This document shows, in pieces, positions 45,429 through 53,392 of a DNA stretch of 64,000 bases (position 1 is its first letter; each line of letters starts with the position of its first letter). Made by a program: the position numbers and the translations under genes. Source of the stretch: Marinobacter sp. BW6 (lineage in GTDB: Bacteria > Pseudomonadota > Gammaproteobacteria > Pseudomonadales > Oleiphilaceae); NCBI RefSeq assembly GCF_008107725.1, contig NZ_VIRN01000064.1, forward strand, positions 992,001 through 1,056,000, given 5' to 3'. A model generated the notes under the pieces. It was not told the DNA's origin. It did no database searches and worked only from the letters and a program-made list of their open reading frames with translations.

Positions 45429-45453
45429 AAAATACATATTAAAGATGTATTTT
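45429..45453. promoter_or_regulatory. 12-1-12 palindrome, candidate NsrR (Rrf2) operator
   Basis: AAAATACATATT, one central A, then AAGATGTATTTT: arms of 12 bases with one mismatch. The right arm equals the NsrR half-site AAGATGYATTT, but the halves face outward relative to the usual NsrR inverted repeat. It lies between the broken RIC gene (minus) and the small membrane gene (plus, start 45465), with nsrR 670 bases downstream. NsrR is the likely binder; another Rrf2-type protein is possible. Confidence 0.55.
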
Positions 45454-45464
45454 GGAGGTTTCAA

Positions 45465-45680
45465 ATGGAAAATCTGCTTTTCAGGGCAAACAGTGCGATG
45501 GTCTGGTCACTGCTGGGGCTGGTCGCAACAATCCTGGTTGCTTATCCTCTGGCGCAACACTTTTCGATGGCCTTTCAGATTCTGGCTCATGTGGGAACCT
45601 TGCTATTCGCCGTGGGTATCAAGGTGGCCTACGTGGCGCGTCTGGTATTTCTCAGCCGTTTGGGCAGACCTGTTCATTGA
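45465..45680 (+). CDS. Small two-helix membrane protein
   Basis: A 71-residue protein with two hydrophobic spans (AMVWSLLGLVATILVAYPLA and AFQILAHVGTLLFAVGIKVAYVARLVFL). The ATG follows a GGAGG ribosome site and lies 12 bases after the NsrR-like palindrome, so nitric oxide control is likely. I do not recognise a named family. It leads a possible unit with the DUF454 gene and nsrR. Confidence 0.7.
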   Translation: MENLLFRANSAMVWSLLGLVATILVAYPLAQHFSMAFQILAHVGTLLFAVGIKVAYVARLVFLSRLGRPVH

Positions 45681-45727
45681 ATCCCGGTAGAATAGATGCA
45701 GTTATGAACCTTGGTGAGAACCCCGTG

Positions 45728-46096
45728 ATGGGCGATCTTTTTGGGAAAACCGGATTTCGTATTCTTGCGTATATCTCAATTACGCTGGCTGCTGCAGGAG
45801 TGGTTTTGCCGTTGTTGCCCACAACGCCCTTTGTTCTGCTGGCCGCATTTTTTGCCAGCAAGGGGTCTCCGGCTTTTGCTCAGTGGCTTGAAGACCATCC
45901 CAGATTCGGCCCTGCCATTGATCAATGGCGTACACGGAGGGCAGTGCCGGCACGGGCGAAGGTTCTGGCGTGCAGCATGATGGCGCTGAGTTGGGGGATG
46001 CTGGTTGCGCTGGGAGCGTCGGGGATGGTTTTGGGCATTTCTGGCGTATTTTTGTGCGGCACCGCCTGTTACCTGGTTACACGACCTTCTTATTGA
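45728..46096 (+). CDS. DUF454 (YbaN-family) inner-membrane protein
   Basis: A 122-residue membrane protein with the family signature GVVLPLLPTTPFVLLAAFFASKGSPAF near residues 20-46 and two further hydrophobic segments (ALSWGMLVALGASGMVL, SGVFLCGTACYLV). ATG 45728 has a GGTGAGAA site; ATG 45704 is a weaker alternative. YbaN-type proteins have no defined function; one case is linked to heme or hydrogenase-like clusters. It lies between an NsrR-regulated gene and nsrR. Confidence 0.82.
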   Translation: MGDLFGKTGFRILAYISITLAAAGVVLPLLPTTPFVLLAAFFASKGSPAFAQWLEDHPRFGPAIDQWRTRRAVPARAKVLACSMMALSWGMLVALGASGMVLGISGVFLCGTACYLVTRPSY

Positions 46097-46124
46097 ACGA
46101 TTGTCATAACGACTGGAGTTTTGA

Positions 46125-46562
46125 ATGCACATCACCCGTTACACGGATTATTCACTTCGCGTACTGATATATCTGGCAGTGCAGGGTGATCGTCTGGCGA
46201 CCATTCAGGAAATCGCCGACAGCTATGATATCTCCAAAAACCACCTTATGAAGGTGGTGCATCAGCTGAACAAAAAAGGCTATATCGAAACCATCCGGGG
46301 CAAGAAAGGGGGGATGCGTCTGCATCGCGCACCCTCGGATATAAACGTTGGCATTCTGGTGCGGGAAACCGAACAGGATCTGAGTATCGTCGAGTGTTTT
46401 TCTTCCAAGAATGCCTGCAAGATAACGCCGGTGTGTGGCCTGAAATCGATGTTTGGTGAGGCGTTGAAAGCGTTCCTGGAGGTGCTCGACAAGTACACTC
46501 TGGCCGATGTTATCCAGGACCAGCACCGGCCACAGCTCTTGAGATTGCTTCAGATAGCCTGA
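46125..46562 (+). CDS. nsrR: Nitric oxide-sensing transcriptional repressor NsrR (Rrf2 family)
   Basis: A 145-residue Rrf2-type winged-helix protein (MHITRYTDYSLRVLIYLAVQ; IQEIADSYDISKNHLMKVVHQLNKKGYIETIRGKKGGMRL). Three cysteines in VECFSSKNACKITPVCGL (about residues 90-107) match the NsrR [4Fe-4S] ligands. NO disassembles the cluster and releases repression of NO-defence genes. It is last in a three-gene run and is followed by a strong hairpin (46566-46592). Confidence 0.93.
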   Translation: MHITRYTDYSLRVLIYLAVQGDRLATIQEIADSYDISKNHLMKVVHQLNKKGYIETIRGKKGGMRLHRAPSDINVGILVRETEQDLSIVECFSSKNACKITPVCGLKSMFGEALKAFLEVLDKYTLADVIQDQHRPQLLRLLQIA

Positions 46563-46565
46563 CGC

Positions 46566-46592
46566 GGCCAGGCGCCTTTTCGGCGCCTGGCC
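46566..46592. terminator. Hairpin between convergent nsrR and desaturase genes
   Basis: GGCCAGGCGCC (46566-46576) and GGCGCCTGGCC (46582-46592) form a perfect 11-bp GC-rich stem with a TTTTC loop. There is no clear T tract, but the position between converging genes suggests a terminator or mRNA end. Confidence 0.65.
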
Positions 46593-46604
46593 GGTCCTGC
46601 CCTG

Positions 46605-47678
46605 TCATGCCGCTCTGGCCATTCCCATCAACTTCTCCGGCAGCGAATACCGCAGGACCCGCTTAACCACCGTGCCGTACTGCTTCGCAAAACTCCCGGT
46701 GTTGTAGTGAATACCGTGCTTTCGACAGACCGCCTGCACCTTCCCGGAAATCTCCGGATACCGGTGGGCGGGCAGGTCCGGAAACACGTGATGCTCCACC
46801 TGATAGCTCAGATGGCCGCTCAGAATATGCAGCCAGCGGCCCCCGGTGAAGTTAGAGGACCCGGTGAGCTGTCGCAAATACCAGTGGCCCTTGCTCTCAC
46901 CCTCGCATTCCTCCTCCGTGAAGGTTTCCGCATCCTGGGTAAAGTGGCCACAGAAAATCACGGTGGATGACCAGAGGTTGCGGATCAGATTGGCGCCAAC
47001 ATTTCCGGCCAGAACAATGGGCGCCACCGGAAAGGTGACCAGCGGAAAGAAGACATAGTCCTTGAACGCTTGCCGGCCACCCTTGCGGGCGAACTCTTTA
47101 AGAAACGGAAGCTTTTCACGCCAACTGATTTCCCGGCTCCGCAGTTTCTCGGTTTCAAGTTCGTGCAGCCCCACGCCCCACTGGAAAAACACACTCAGCA
47201 GGATGTAATTGATGAATTGCAGCGCGTGCCAGGGCTTCCATGGCTCGTCATCGGTTAGTCGCAATACGGCGTAGCCATAGTCGCGGTCCTTTCCGATGAT
47301 GTTGGTGTAGGTGTGATGCTCATAGTTGTGAGTGCGACGCCAGGAATCTCCTGTGCATACCGTATCCCACTCGTAAGTCTGGGAATGCAGGCTCGGGTCA
47401 TTCATCCAGTCGTACTGGCCGTGCATGACATTATGGCCGATCTCCATGTTTTCCAGGATCTTGGCAATGCCCAGGGTTGCGGTGGCGGCAACGAATACCG
47501 GCGGTATGAAACCGAAGGGCATCATGATCCGGCCCCCGGCTTCCAGGCTTCGGTGTAGGCGAACCATGCGCCGGATGTATCGAGCATCCCGTTCGCCGAG
47601 ATCCGCAAGCACCTCATCCCGGATTGTGTTGAGATCTGTTTCCAGTTCCGCCAGTTGTGTTTCGGTCATCTTTTTCAT
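46605..47678 (-). CDS. Membrane fatty acid desaturase (DesA-like)
   Basis: A 357-residue membrane di-iron desaturase. Three His boxes are present: HNVMHGQYDW, HNYEHHTY and QVEHHVFPDLP. They belong to the acyl-lipid/acyl-CoA delta desaturase family. Hydrophobic spans around residues 55-75 and 205-245 fit a membrane location. It follows a ferredoxin reductase gene on the same strand that should supply electrons, with a TetR regulator divergent. It would introduce a double bond to maintain membrane fluidity; the exact position of the bond is not evident from sequence. Confidence 0.92.
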   Translation of the reverse strand: MKKMTETQLAELETDLNTIRDEVLADLGERDARYIRRMVRLHRSLEAGGRIMMPFGFIPPVFVAATATLGIAKILENMEIGHNVMHGQYDWMNDPSLHSQTYEWDTVCTGDSWRRTHNYEHHTYTNIIGKDRDYGYAVLRLTDDEPWKPWHALQFINYILLSVFFQWGVGLHELETEKLRSREISWREKLPFLKEFARKGGRQAFKDYVFFPLVTFPVAPIVLAGNVGANLIRNLWSSTVIFCGHFTQDAETFTEEECEGESKGHWYLRQLTGSSNFTGGRWLHILSGHLSYQVEHHVFPDLPAHRYPEISGKVQAVCRKHGIHYNTGSFAKQYGTVVKRVLRYSLPEKLMGMARAA

Positions 47679-47732
47679 GGTGATACTCCCTGCGGTGCAC
47701 TGAGGCTCCGCGATGAAATCGGGTGTTGATTC

Positions 47733-48836
47733 TTAGAGATCGAGTGAGACCGGGCCTCGAGGTACAGAGATACAGAGTTGAACGGTCTCCTCGCCAGGGC
47801 CGGAAGCCTGGCCGGTCAGGCGATTGATAACGGTCCCTGTAGTTTTCCGGCAACTGCATTGGTGGCAAATGCCCATTCGGCAGCCGTAGCGCGGAGTCAG
47901 GCCGGCGGCCTCGGCGATTTCCAGCAAGCTTGCATCGCCCTGGGATCCGACTTCCAGCTGGCTGCCTTCGAACTGAACCTCGCCACCGAGCGTTTCGTTT
48001 CCCAGGTCTGCCTTGCCCACTGAGAAGAACGTGCTGTGGACATCTTCTTCGGCAAAGCCTCGCTGGTAGAGGAGGTTCTGAGCCAGGTCCATGAGTCCCT
48101 TTGGGCCGCAGAGATACACCTGGCGAGCCTTGATGCCCGGTACCGCATCCAGGTCCCGGTCACGAAGGTAGCGAGGTTCTTTCGACTCGTTGGTGGCAAT
48201 GATATTAAGCGTCAGGGCGCTGTAGCGTGCTTCCAGGGCCAGCAGTTTTTCCCGGGCAATAACATCATCACGAGTTCGAACGAAATACAGTAAGGTTACC
48301 GGTGCCCGGTAATCCTGGGCCGCCATGGTTTCAAGCTGGCTCAGCACGGGCGTGATCCCGCTGCCACCGGCAATAAACAGGACCGGCTGAGCCGGTTCTG
48401 GTATCTGAAAGTCGCCAAAGGCCTCACCCAAGCCGATTACCGCACCGGTTTGCAGGTGATCGTGAATCCAGTTGGTCACCAGCCCGCCCGGAAGGCGTTT
48501 GATGGTCAGCGTGACCAGCCCCTCTTCTTGCCACAACAGGGGCGAGCTCGAGAGACTGAAGGTGCGGTTTCGGCGGATCCCATCAACTTCAATACAGATG
48601 TTCACATGTTGGCCCGCACCGAAACCGGACCAACGCCGGGCCGGTTTCAATACCAGGGTTTTGGTGTCCCGGGTTTCAGAAAGGACCTGCTCCACCCTGG
48701 CCGGTGTGTACTCTTGTACCCACATGGGGTTGATGCGTTCGAGCAGCGGGTCGAAAAATGCCTCTGGATCGTTCCGGTTGAACAGCTGCCTGCCAAGCCA
48801 GTGAAGAGCTTTGTGTTGGGTGTTTTTCGCTAGCAT
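47733..48836 (-). CDS. Ferredoxin reductase with C-terminal 2Fe-2S domain (desaturase electron donor)
   Basis: A 367-residue flavoprotein. An FAD domain (RNRTFSLSSSPL), an NAD(P) domain (VLFIAGGSGITPVLSQLE and VYLCGPKGLMD) and a plant-type 2Fe-2S domain (YGCRMGICHQCSCRK with a later Cys) are present in that order. It resembles the reductase partner of bacterial DesA-type desaturases. ATG 48836 is preferred because operators occupy the region upstream. It lies 54 bases upstream of the desaturase gene, and both probably form one operon. Confidence 0.88.
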   Translation of the reverse strand: MLAKNTQHKALHWLGRQLFNRNDPEAFFDPLLERINPMWVQEYTPARVEQVLSETRDTKTLVLKPARRWSGFGAGQHVNICIEVDGIRRNRTFSLSSSPLLWQEEGLVTLTIKRLPGGLVTNWIHDHLQTGAVIGLGEAFGDFQIPEPAQPVLFIAGGSGITPVLSQLETMAAQDYRAPVTLLYFVRTRDDVIAREKLLALEARYSALTLNIIATNESKEPRYLRDRDLDAVPGIKARQVYLCGPKGLMDLAQNLLYQRGFAEEDVHSTFFSVGKADLGNETLGGEVQFEGSQLEVGSQGDASLLEIAEAAGLTPRYGCRMGICHQCSCRKTTGTVINRLTGQASGPGEETVQLCISVPRGPVSLDL

Positions 48837-48870
48837 GCTGAGTGCCTCCCTGAGGCTTTCGGTTGTCCGT

Positions 48871-48886
48871 GTGTACAAGTGTTCAC
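48871..48886. promoter_or_regulatory. DesT/FabR-like operator 1
   Basis: GTGTACAAGTGTTCAC is an inverted repeat of GTGnACAnnTGTnCAC form, resembling FabR/DesT sites. It lies 35 bases before the reductase gene and within the divergent promoter region. Confidence 0.6.
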
Positions 48887-48890
48887 TAAT

Positions 48891-48906
48891 GTGTACGAAT
48901 GTACAC
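48891..48906. promoter_or_regulatory. DesT/FabR-like operator 2
   Basis: GTGTACGAATGTACAC is a GTGTAC-N4-GTACAC palindrome, 20 bases (about two helical turns) from operator 1, so two dimers could bind side by side on the same DNA face. Confidence 0.6.
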
Positions 48907-48984
48907 AAGGCGATTGACAGTGACAACGGCTCAGCTCGCAATGGCTCAAAATGACAAGCATTCTGTACTTTTATTTTTGCGGAT

Positions 48985-49000
48985 GTGTACACTTGTGAGC
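48985..49000. promoter_or_regulatory. DesT/FabR-like operator 3 near the regulator start
   Basis: GTGTACACTTGTGAGC is a partial copy of the same motif, 33 bases before the TetR ATG, suggesting autoregulation. Confidence 0.4.
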
Positions 49001-49032
49001 CATTGGCTAACGGCAGGCGGTACGGACACAAG

Positions 49033-49659
49033 ATGGCGGAAAAACAAAGAAGAAAGCCCGGTGAAACCCGCGAGAAACTGATGAGCGCGGCGTTAACGCT
49101 GGTTGGCAAAGGGCGGCATTTCGCCAGTCTTGGGATCCGGGAAGTGACACGTCAGGCGGGTGTTGTACCGACCTCGTTTTACCGGCATTTCCGCAATATG
49201 GACGATCTGGGACTGCAGCTTGTGGATGAGCTTGGGCTGGTGCTGCGAAGGATGATGAGGGAGGCCCGGGCAAACGTATTGCAGGCGGACAAATTGATTG
49301 AAGAATCGGTGGCAATCTTTATCAGCCACGCCCAGGCCAACCGGAGTTTTTTCCTGTTTATGGCCCAGGGGTTAGCGGGTGAGAGCCGGGCGGTGCAGGA
49401 AGGCATCCGCAGTGAAATGCGCTTCTTTGCCAGCGAGCTTGCCAACGATCTGCGTAGACTGAGACTGGTGGATCACCTGACCGACCAGGATCTCGACATG
49501 ACCTGCGACCTGGTGGTGCGAAGCGTCGCCTTCAGCCTGACCGATCTGCTCGGGGTATCAGCCGACGACGACTACCAGATTGACCAGATCCGGAAGCGGA
49601 CCACCCGCTTCCTTCAACTGATTTTTGTGGGCGCAGCCCACTGGCAAAGCGCGGGCTGA
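49033..49659 (+). CDS. TetR-family regulator of fatty acid desaturation (FabR/DesT-like)
   Basis: A 208-residue repressor beginning AEKQRRKPGETREKLMSAAL. The helix-turn-helix GIREVTRQAGVVPTSFYRHFRNMDDLGLQLVDELG matches the FabR/DesT subgroup, which reads the saturation state of acyl-CoA. It is divergent from the desaturase/reductase operon, and three GTGTAC-type sites lie between. ATG 49033 is chosen from the family start; a GTG at 48985 would overlap an operator. It converges with the wax ester synthase gene. Confidence 0.85.
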   Translation: MAEKQRRKPGETREKLMSAALTLVGKGRHFASLGIREVTRQAGVVPTSFYRHFRNMDDLGLQLVDELGLVLRRMMREARANVLQADKLIEESVAIFISHAQANRSFFLFMAQGLAGESRAVQEGIRSEMRFFASELANDLRRLRLVDHLTDQDLDMTCDLVVRSVAFSLTDLLGVSADDDYQIDQIRKRTTRFLQLIFVGAAHWQSAG

Positions 49660-49671
49660 GAGTCCGCGAGA

Positions 49672-51141
49672 TCAGTCGGCTTTACTTTTTCCTGTGGACC
49701 GCTTCCGTGGCGCCTTGGGTTTGGCCGGAGTTTTAGGCTTGGCCTTTGGCGGCAAGACCAGGCTTTCCAGTTCGTCCAACGCCTCACCGGTGTATACCGC
49801 CAGCCTTTGCATGCTTGGCAGGGTGTCCCTGCAGCCTGTGTAGCCGAAGTTCAGTGACCCGTCATAGCTCAGACAGGTGATGTTCAGTGCGCCCCCGTGA
49901 GTAATCAGCGAGACAGGGTACATGGCCTCCAGTTTCGCGCCCTCGTAGTAAAGCGTTCTCTGGGGCCCCGGCACATTGGAAATCGTGACATTGAACACCG
50001 GGCGCATCCTTCCGCCCAGGCCGGACATCAGCTGCAGTATGTAGGGCGACATCAAAAGCATGGTGTATTGGGTCAGAGCGCTTTTAGGCAACTTCTGGAG
50101 ATGCTCTTTCGCCCTGCGGGTGGATGACTTGATGTTTTGCAGGCGGGTCAGTGGATCCGCTTCGTCGGTTGCAAGCGAAGCGATCATGAAACTGATCTGG
50201 GTGCCTGTCCCTTCGTCATCGGACGGCCGGATGTTGACCGGGATGCCGGCGGTGAGGGGAACGTCCGGCAGCTCATCCTGTTCCAGCAGAAAGCGCCGGA
50301 GGGCGGTACCGCATAGATACAGGACGATATCATTCAAGGAGCCGCCGGAAACGTGAGCAAGCTGTTTGATCCGCTCCAGTTGATAATGCTGGGTGGCAAA
50401 CCGGCGCTGGCCGGTGACCCGGTGATTGATCTTGGAGACGGGGCCGGTGAACGGCGCCGTCAGGCCGTCCTCTGGGTGACGGACTGAATGTACCAGCCGA
50501 TTGCCCGCCTGCCACAGCCGTGGCGCCATATCTGCCTGCAGTTTCAGGGCATCCATGGCCTGTGAAACGGCGCCCGGCACGCTGGCCTCGGAGTCGGATT
50601 TGCTGCCGCGACGACGCTCCGGTCGAACCGACCAGGGTGGCGGCATATCCCTTTTATCGGGATCTGTCGTCAGCACCCGCTGCATCAGCCGAACACCGCT
50701 GATGCCATCGATCATGGAATGATGCATCTTGGTATAAAGCGCGAACCGATTGTTCTCAAGCCCTTCGATAACATGGCATTCCCACAGCGGGCGGGAAAAA
50801 TCGAGGGGGTTGGAGTGCAGGCGTGATACCAGAATACCCAGCTCCCGTTCACCGCCGGGGCGAGGCAGCGCGGAGTGGCGCACGTGGTAGTCCAGGTCGA
50901 TTTTCTTGTCGACTTTCCAGCCCGGCGCAATTACCCGGCCCAACAGTCCGGACCAGGCAAGCTTTAAACCCCAGGGGGGCGCTACGTCACCGGTTTCCTT
51001 CATGCGGGTCACCATGTCCCGAAGAAAGGTTTCAGGGGCGCCCTCCGGTAGAGAAAAGATCTGCAGGTTTCCCACGTGCATGGGGGTGTCTTCAGATTCT
51101 ACGGCCAGCCAAGAGGCATCCAGGGTTCCCAGGCGTTTCAT
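49672..51141 (-). CDS. Wax ester synthase / diacylglycerol acyltransferase (WS2-like)
   Basis: A 489-residue WS/DGAT that joins fatty alcohol or diacylglycerol to acyl-CoA, making storage wax esters. The catalytic HHxxxDG motif is His140-His141...Asp145-Gly146 (MHHSMIDGISG), and the second conserved region is NVTISNVPGP. The N-terminus KRLGTLDASWLAVESEDTPM closely resembles, from memory, the WS2 of M. hydrocarbonoclasticus. An unusual Lys/Pro-rich tail (AKPKTPAKPKAPRKRSTGKS) extends the C-terminus and may bind lipid droplets or acidic partners. The start at 51141 is set by that N-terminus. Confidence 0.95.
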   Translation of the reverse strand: MKRLGTLDASWLAVESEDTPMHVGNLQIFSLPEGAPETFLRDMVTRMKETGDVAPPWGLKLAWSGLLGRVIAPGWKVDKKIDLDYHVRHSALPRPGGERELGILVSRLHSNPLDFSRPLWECHVIEGLENNRFALYTKMHHSMIDGISGVRLMQRVLTTDPDKRDMPPPWSVRPERRRGSKSDSEASVPGAVSQAMDALKLQADMAPRLWQAGNRLVHSVRHPEDGLTAPFTGPVSKINHRVTGQRRFATQHYQLERIKQLAHVSGGSLNDIVLYLCGTALRRFLLEQDELPDVPLTAGIPVNIRPSDDEGTGTQISFMIASLATDEADPLTRLQNIKSSTRRAKEHLQKLPKSALTQYTMLLMSPYILQLMSGLGGRMRPVFNVTISNVPGPQRTLYYEGAKLEAMYPVSLITHGGALNITCLSYDGSLNFGYTGCRDTLPSMQRLAVYTGEALDELESLVLPPKAKPKTPAKPKAPRKRSTGKSKAD

Positions 51142-51357
51142 TCCTTGTGTGTCTCCACGAGTGTCCAGGTATTTTAATTGTCTGATGCAAGTATACTTGC
51201 AACCGATCCCGTACACGATGCTTCAGGTCATAAAGTTCCCCGGTTTTGTTGTGTTTTACCATCGCAAACGTTTGCCGTTTCAGGCTCCCGAAAGGCACCA
51301 GTCTGTGCTACTTTTCATCGGTTGGTTGCAGTAAAAACAAAAACATCCGGAGGCACT

Positions 51358-52242
51358 GTGGAATCCAGCCCGCTTATCTCGGCAGGACTGCCGATTGCTC
51401 TGTTCATTATCATGATCGGTATCGGCATGACCCTGACGATACGTGACTTCCGCCAGGTTGCTGTGTATCCCAAGGGGATGATTGTCGGCACCGTTGCCCA
51501 GATTCTTGTCATGCCTCTCATCGCTTTCATGCTGGCCACGTTGCTGGCGGTTCCGCCGGCCATAGCCGTCGGACTGGTGATCATTGCTGCGTGCCCGGGG
51601 GGCACCACATCGAATCTGTTTGTGCTGCTATCGCGGGGCAACATCGCGCTTTCCATTGTTCTTACCGTCAGTGCCAGCCTGATCACCATCCTGACCCTGC
51701 CATTGTTCACCAACATTGCGCTTCAGCACTACATGGGAACCGAGGAAAACATTGTGTTGCCGGTATGGAAAACCGTGGGCATGCTGATTGGCATTGTACT
51801 GTTCCCGGTTGCCATCGGCATGGTAGTTCGTACCCGCAACCCAGAAGTTGCCCGTAAGGCTGAAAGCATCGTCAGCATCTTCGGTGGTATCGTGCTGGCG
51901 GTACTGATTGTGGCACTGGTGTACGGAGTTCGTGACCAGATCTGGGAGCTTCTGAAACAGGCGGGGCCGGCAACCATCCTGTTAAATGTGGCTGGCATCA
52001 CCCTGGGTCTTGCGGTCGGCCGTATGGCGGGGCTGACTCAGCGGGAATCGCTCGCAGTAGCGGTCGAGCTGGGGGTAAAGAACGGTACCATAGCCCTGAT
52101 GGTCACCCTGACGCTGCTGGAGTCCAGCGCCATGTCCATCCCGGCCGCGGTATACGGGGTGCTGATGTTCCCGATAGGCTTTGTTCTAGCCATGTATGGC
52201 CGAAGCATTATTCCGATTTCGACCGTACAGAGCAAAAACTGA
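51358..52242 (+). CDS. Bile acid:sodium symporter (BASS) family transporter
   Basis: A 294-residue membrane protein of 9-10 helices. GTG 51358 follows a CCGGAGG site and starts just before LISAGLPIALFIIMIGIGMTL. Family motifs are ACPGGTTSNLFVLLSRGNIALSI and the second repeat VAVELGVKNGTIALM. BASS proteins import organic anions with sodium; the substrate is unknown. It lies 15 bases upstream of lrgA, which suggests co-transcription with lrgAB. Confidence 0.88.
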   Translation: MESSPLISAGLPIALFIIMIGIGMTLTIRDFRQVAVYPKGMIVGTVAQILVMPLIAFMLATLLAVPPAIAVGLVIIAACPGGTTSNLFVLLSRGNIALSIVLTVSASLITILTLPLFTNIALQHYMGTEENIVLPVWKTVGMLIGIVLFPVAIGMVVRTRNPEVARKAESIVSIFGGIVLAVLIVALVYGVRDQIWELLKQAGPATILLNVAGITLGLAVGRMAGLTQRESLAVAVELGVKNGTIALMVTLTLLESSAMSIPAAVYGVLMFPIGFVLAMYGRSIIPISTVQSKN

Positions 52243-52257
52243 CTGGAGTCCTGCGTC

Positions 52258-52638
52258 ATGCAGTTCCTGAACGGCATTACCCTGCTGCTGGTGTATCAGC
52301 TGGTGGGAGAGATTACGGTTCGATTGCTCGGAGTGCCCATCCCAGGGCCCGTGCTTGGTATGGTAATGCTGTTCGTAACCCTGATGATCCGGGGCAAGGC
52401 GCCGGAATCTGTCGATCAGGCGTCCACTGCGTTGCTCAGTCATCTCTCGCTTTTGTTCGTTCCGGCGGGTGTAGGCATGATGGCGCATTTTGGTCGCATC
52501 GCCGACGAGTGGGTTCCGATAACCCTGGCGCTGCTGTTAAGTACCATTATTACTATGGTCGCCACGGCCCTGATCATGCAGGTGACCACCCGCTGGTTTG
52601 CTAAGCCTGTTTCGGAAAAGGAGGGCGGCGATGAATGA
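52258..52638 (+). CDS. lrgA: LrgA/CidA-family holin-like membrane protein
   Basis: A 126-residue protein with four hydrophobic helices and the family core GVPIPGPVLGMVMLFVTLM followed by LLFVPAGVGMMAHFGRI. CidA/LrgA proteins pair with CidB/LrgB and influence murein hydrolase export, or pyruvate or glycolate movement across the membrane. Its stop overlaps lrgB by eight bases. Confidence 0.9.
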   Translation: MQFLNGITLLLVYQLVGEITVRLLGVPIPGPVLGMVMLFVTLMIRGKAPESVDQASTALLSHLSLLFVPAGVGMMAHFGRIADEWVPITLALLLSTIITMVATALIMQVTTRWFAKPVSEKEGGDE

Positions 52639-53368
52639 GCCGGGTCTGAAAGACATCTGGGTCTACCTTTCGACGTCTCCGCTCCTGGGCCTGACGATTA
52701 CCCTGGTGGCCTATGGTCTGGCCTACCGGCTGTATCTGAAAACCAATTCCAATCCACTGGCCAATCCCGTGGTCACGTCGGTCGCCATGCTCATCATCCT
52801 GTTGCTGGCGACAGGCACCTCCTACAGTGATTATTTTGAAGGTGGGCAGTTTGTTCACTTTCTCCTTGGGCCGGCGACAGTGGCTTTGGCTGTCCCCCTG
52901 TATCAGCAGTTTTCCAGACTTCGGCAGCTCTGGTTGCCAGTGACGATTTCGCTCTTCTGTGGTGTTGTCATCGCGGCCGGCAGCTCCATCGGTCTGGCCC
53001 GCCTTCTGGGTGGATCGCTCGAAATCCAGATGTCTCTGGCGCCGAAATCTGCAACGGCGCCGGTAGCCATGGGCATTTCCGAGAAAATCGGAGGCCTGCC
53101 CTCGCTGACGGCGGTGTTGGTGGTCATTACGGGCATCACGGGCGCGGTTCTGGGTACCAAACTGTTTGAGTTGATCCGGGTTCGGGACGACACCGCCAAG
53201 GGCATCGCCATGGGGGTTGCCGCCCATGGTATCGGGACTGCCCGGGCGTTTCAGGTAAGCTCGCAGATGGGCGCTTTTTCTGGTCTGGCGATGGCGCTTT
53301 CCGCCTTTGCTACGGCCCTGCTGGTTCCCTGGCTGGTCGATCTGCTCGAAGCCTGGATCCCCGCCTGA
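52631..53368 (+). CDS. lrgB: LrgB-family membrane protein
   Basis: A 245-residue membrane protein with typical LrgB motifs (GPATVALAVPLYQQF, SLAPKSATAPVAMGISEKIGG, GVAAHGIGTARAFQ). ATG 52631 overlaps the lrgA stop, whereas the upstream reading is lrgA sequence. It partners LrgA. Whether the pair acts in autolysis or in organic acid transport here is unknown. Confidence 0.9.
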   Translation: MNEPGLKDIWVYLSTSPLLGLTITLVAYGLAYRLYLKTNSNPLANPVVTSVAMLIILLLATGTSYSDYFEGGQFVHFLLGPATVALAVPLYQQFSRLRQLWLPVTISLFCGVVIAAGSSIGLARLLGGSLEIQMSLAPKSATAPVAMGISEKIGGLPSLTAVLVVITGITGAVLGTKLFELIRVRDDTAKGIAMGVAAHGIGTARAFQVSSQMGAFSGLAMALSAFATALLVPWLVDLLEAWIPA

Positions 53369-53392
53369 GCCTGCTAACCCTGAGGAGACCCT

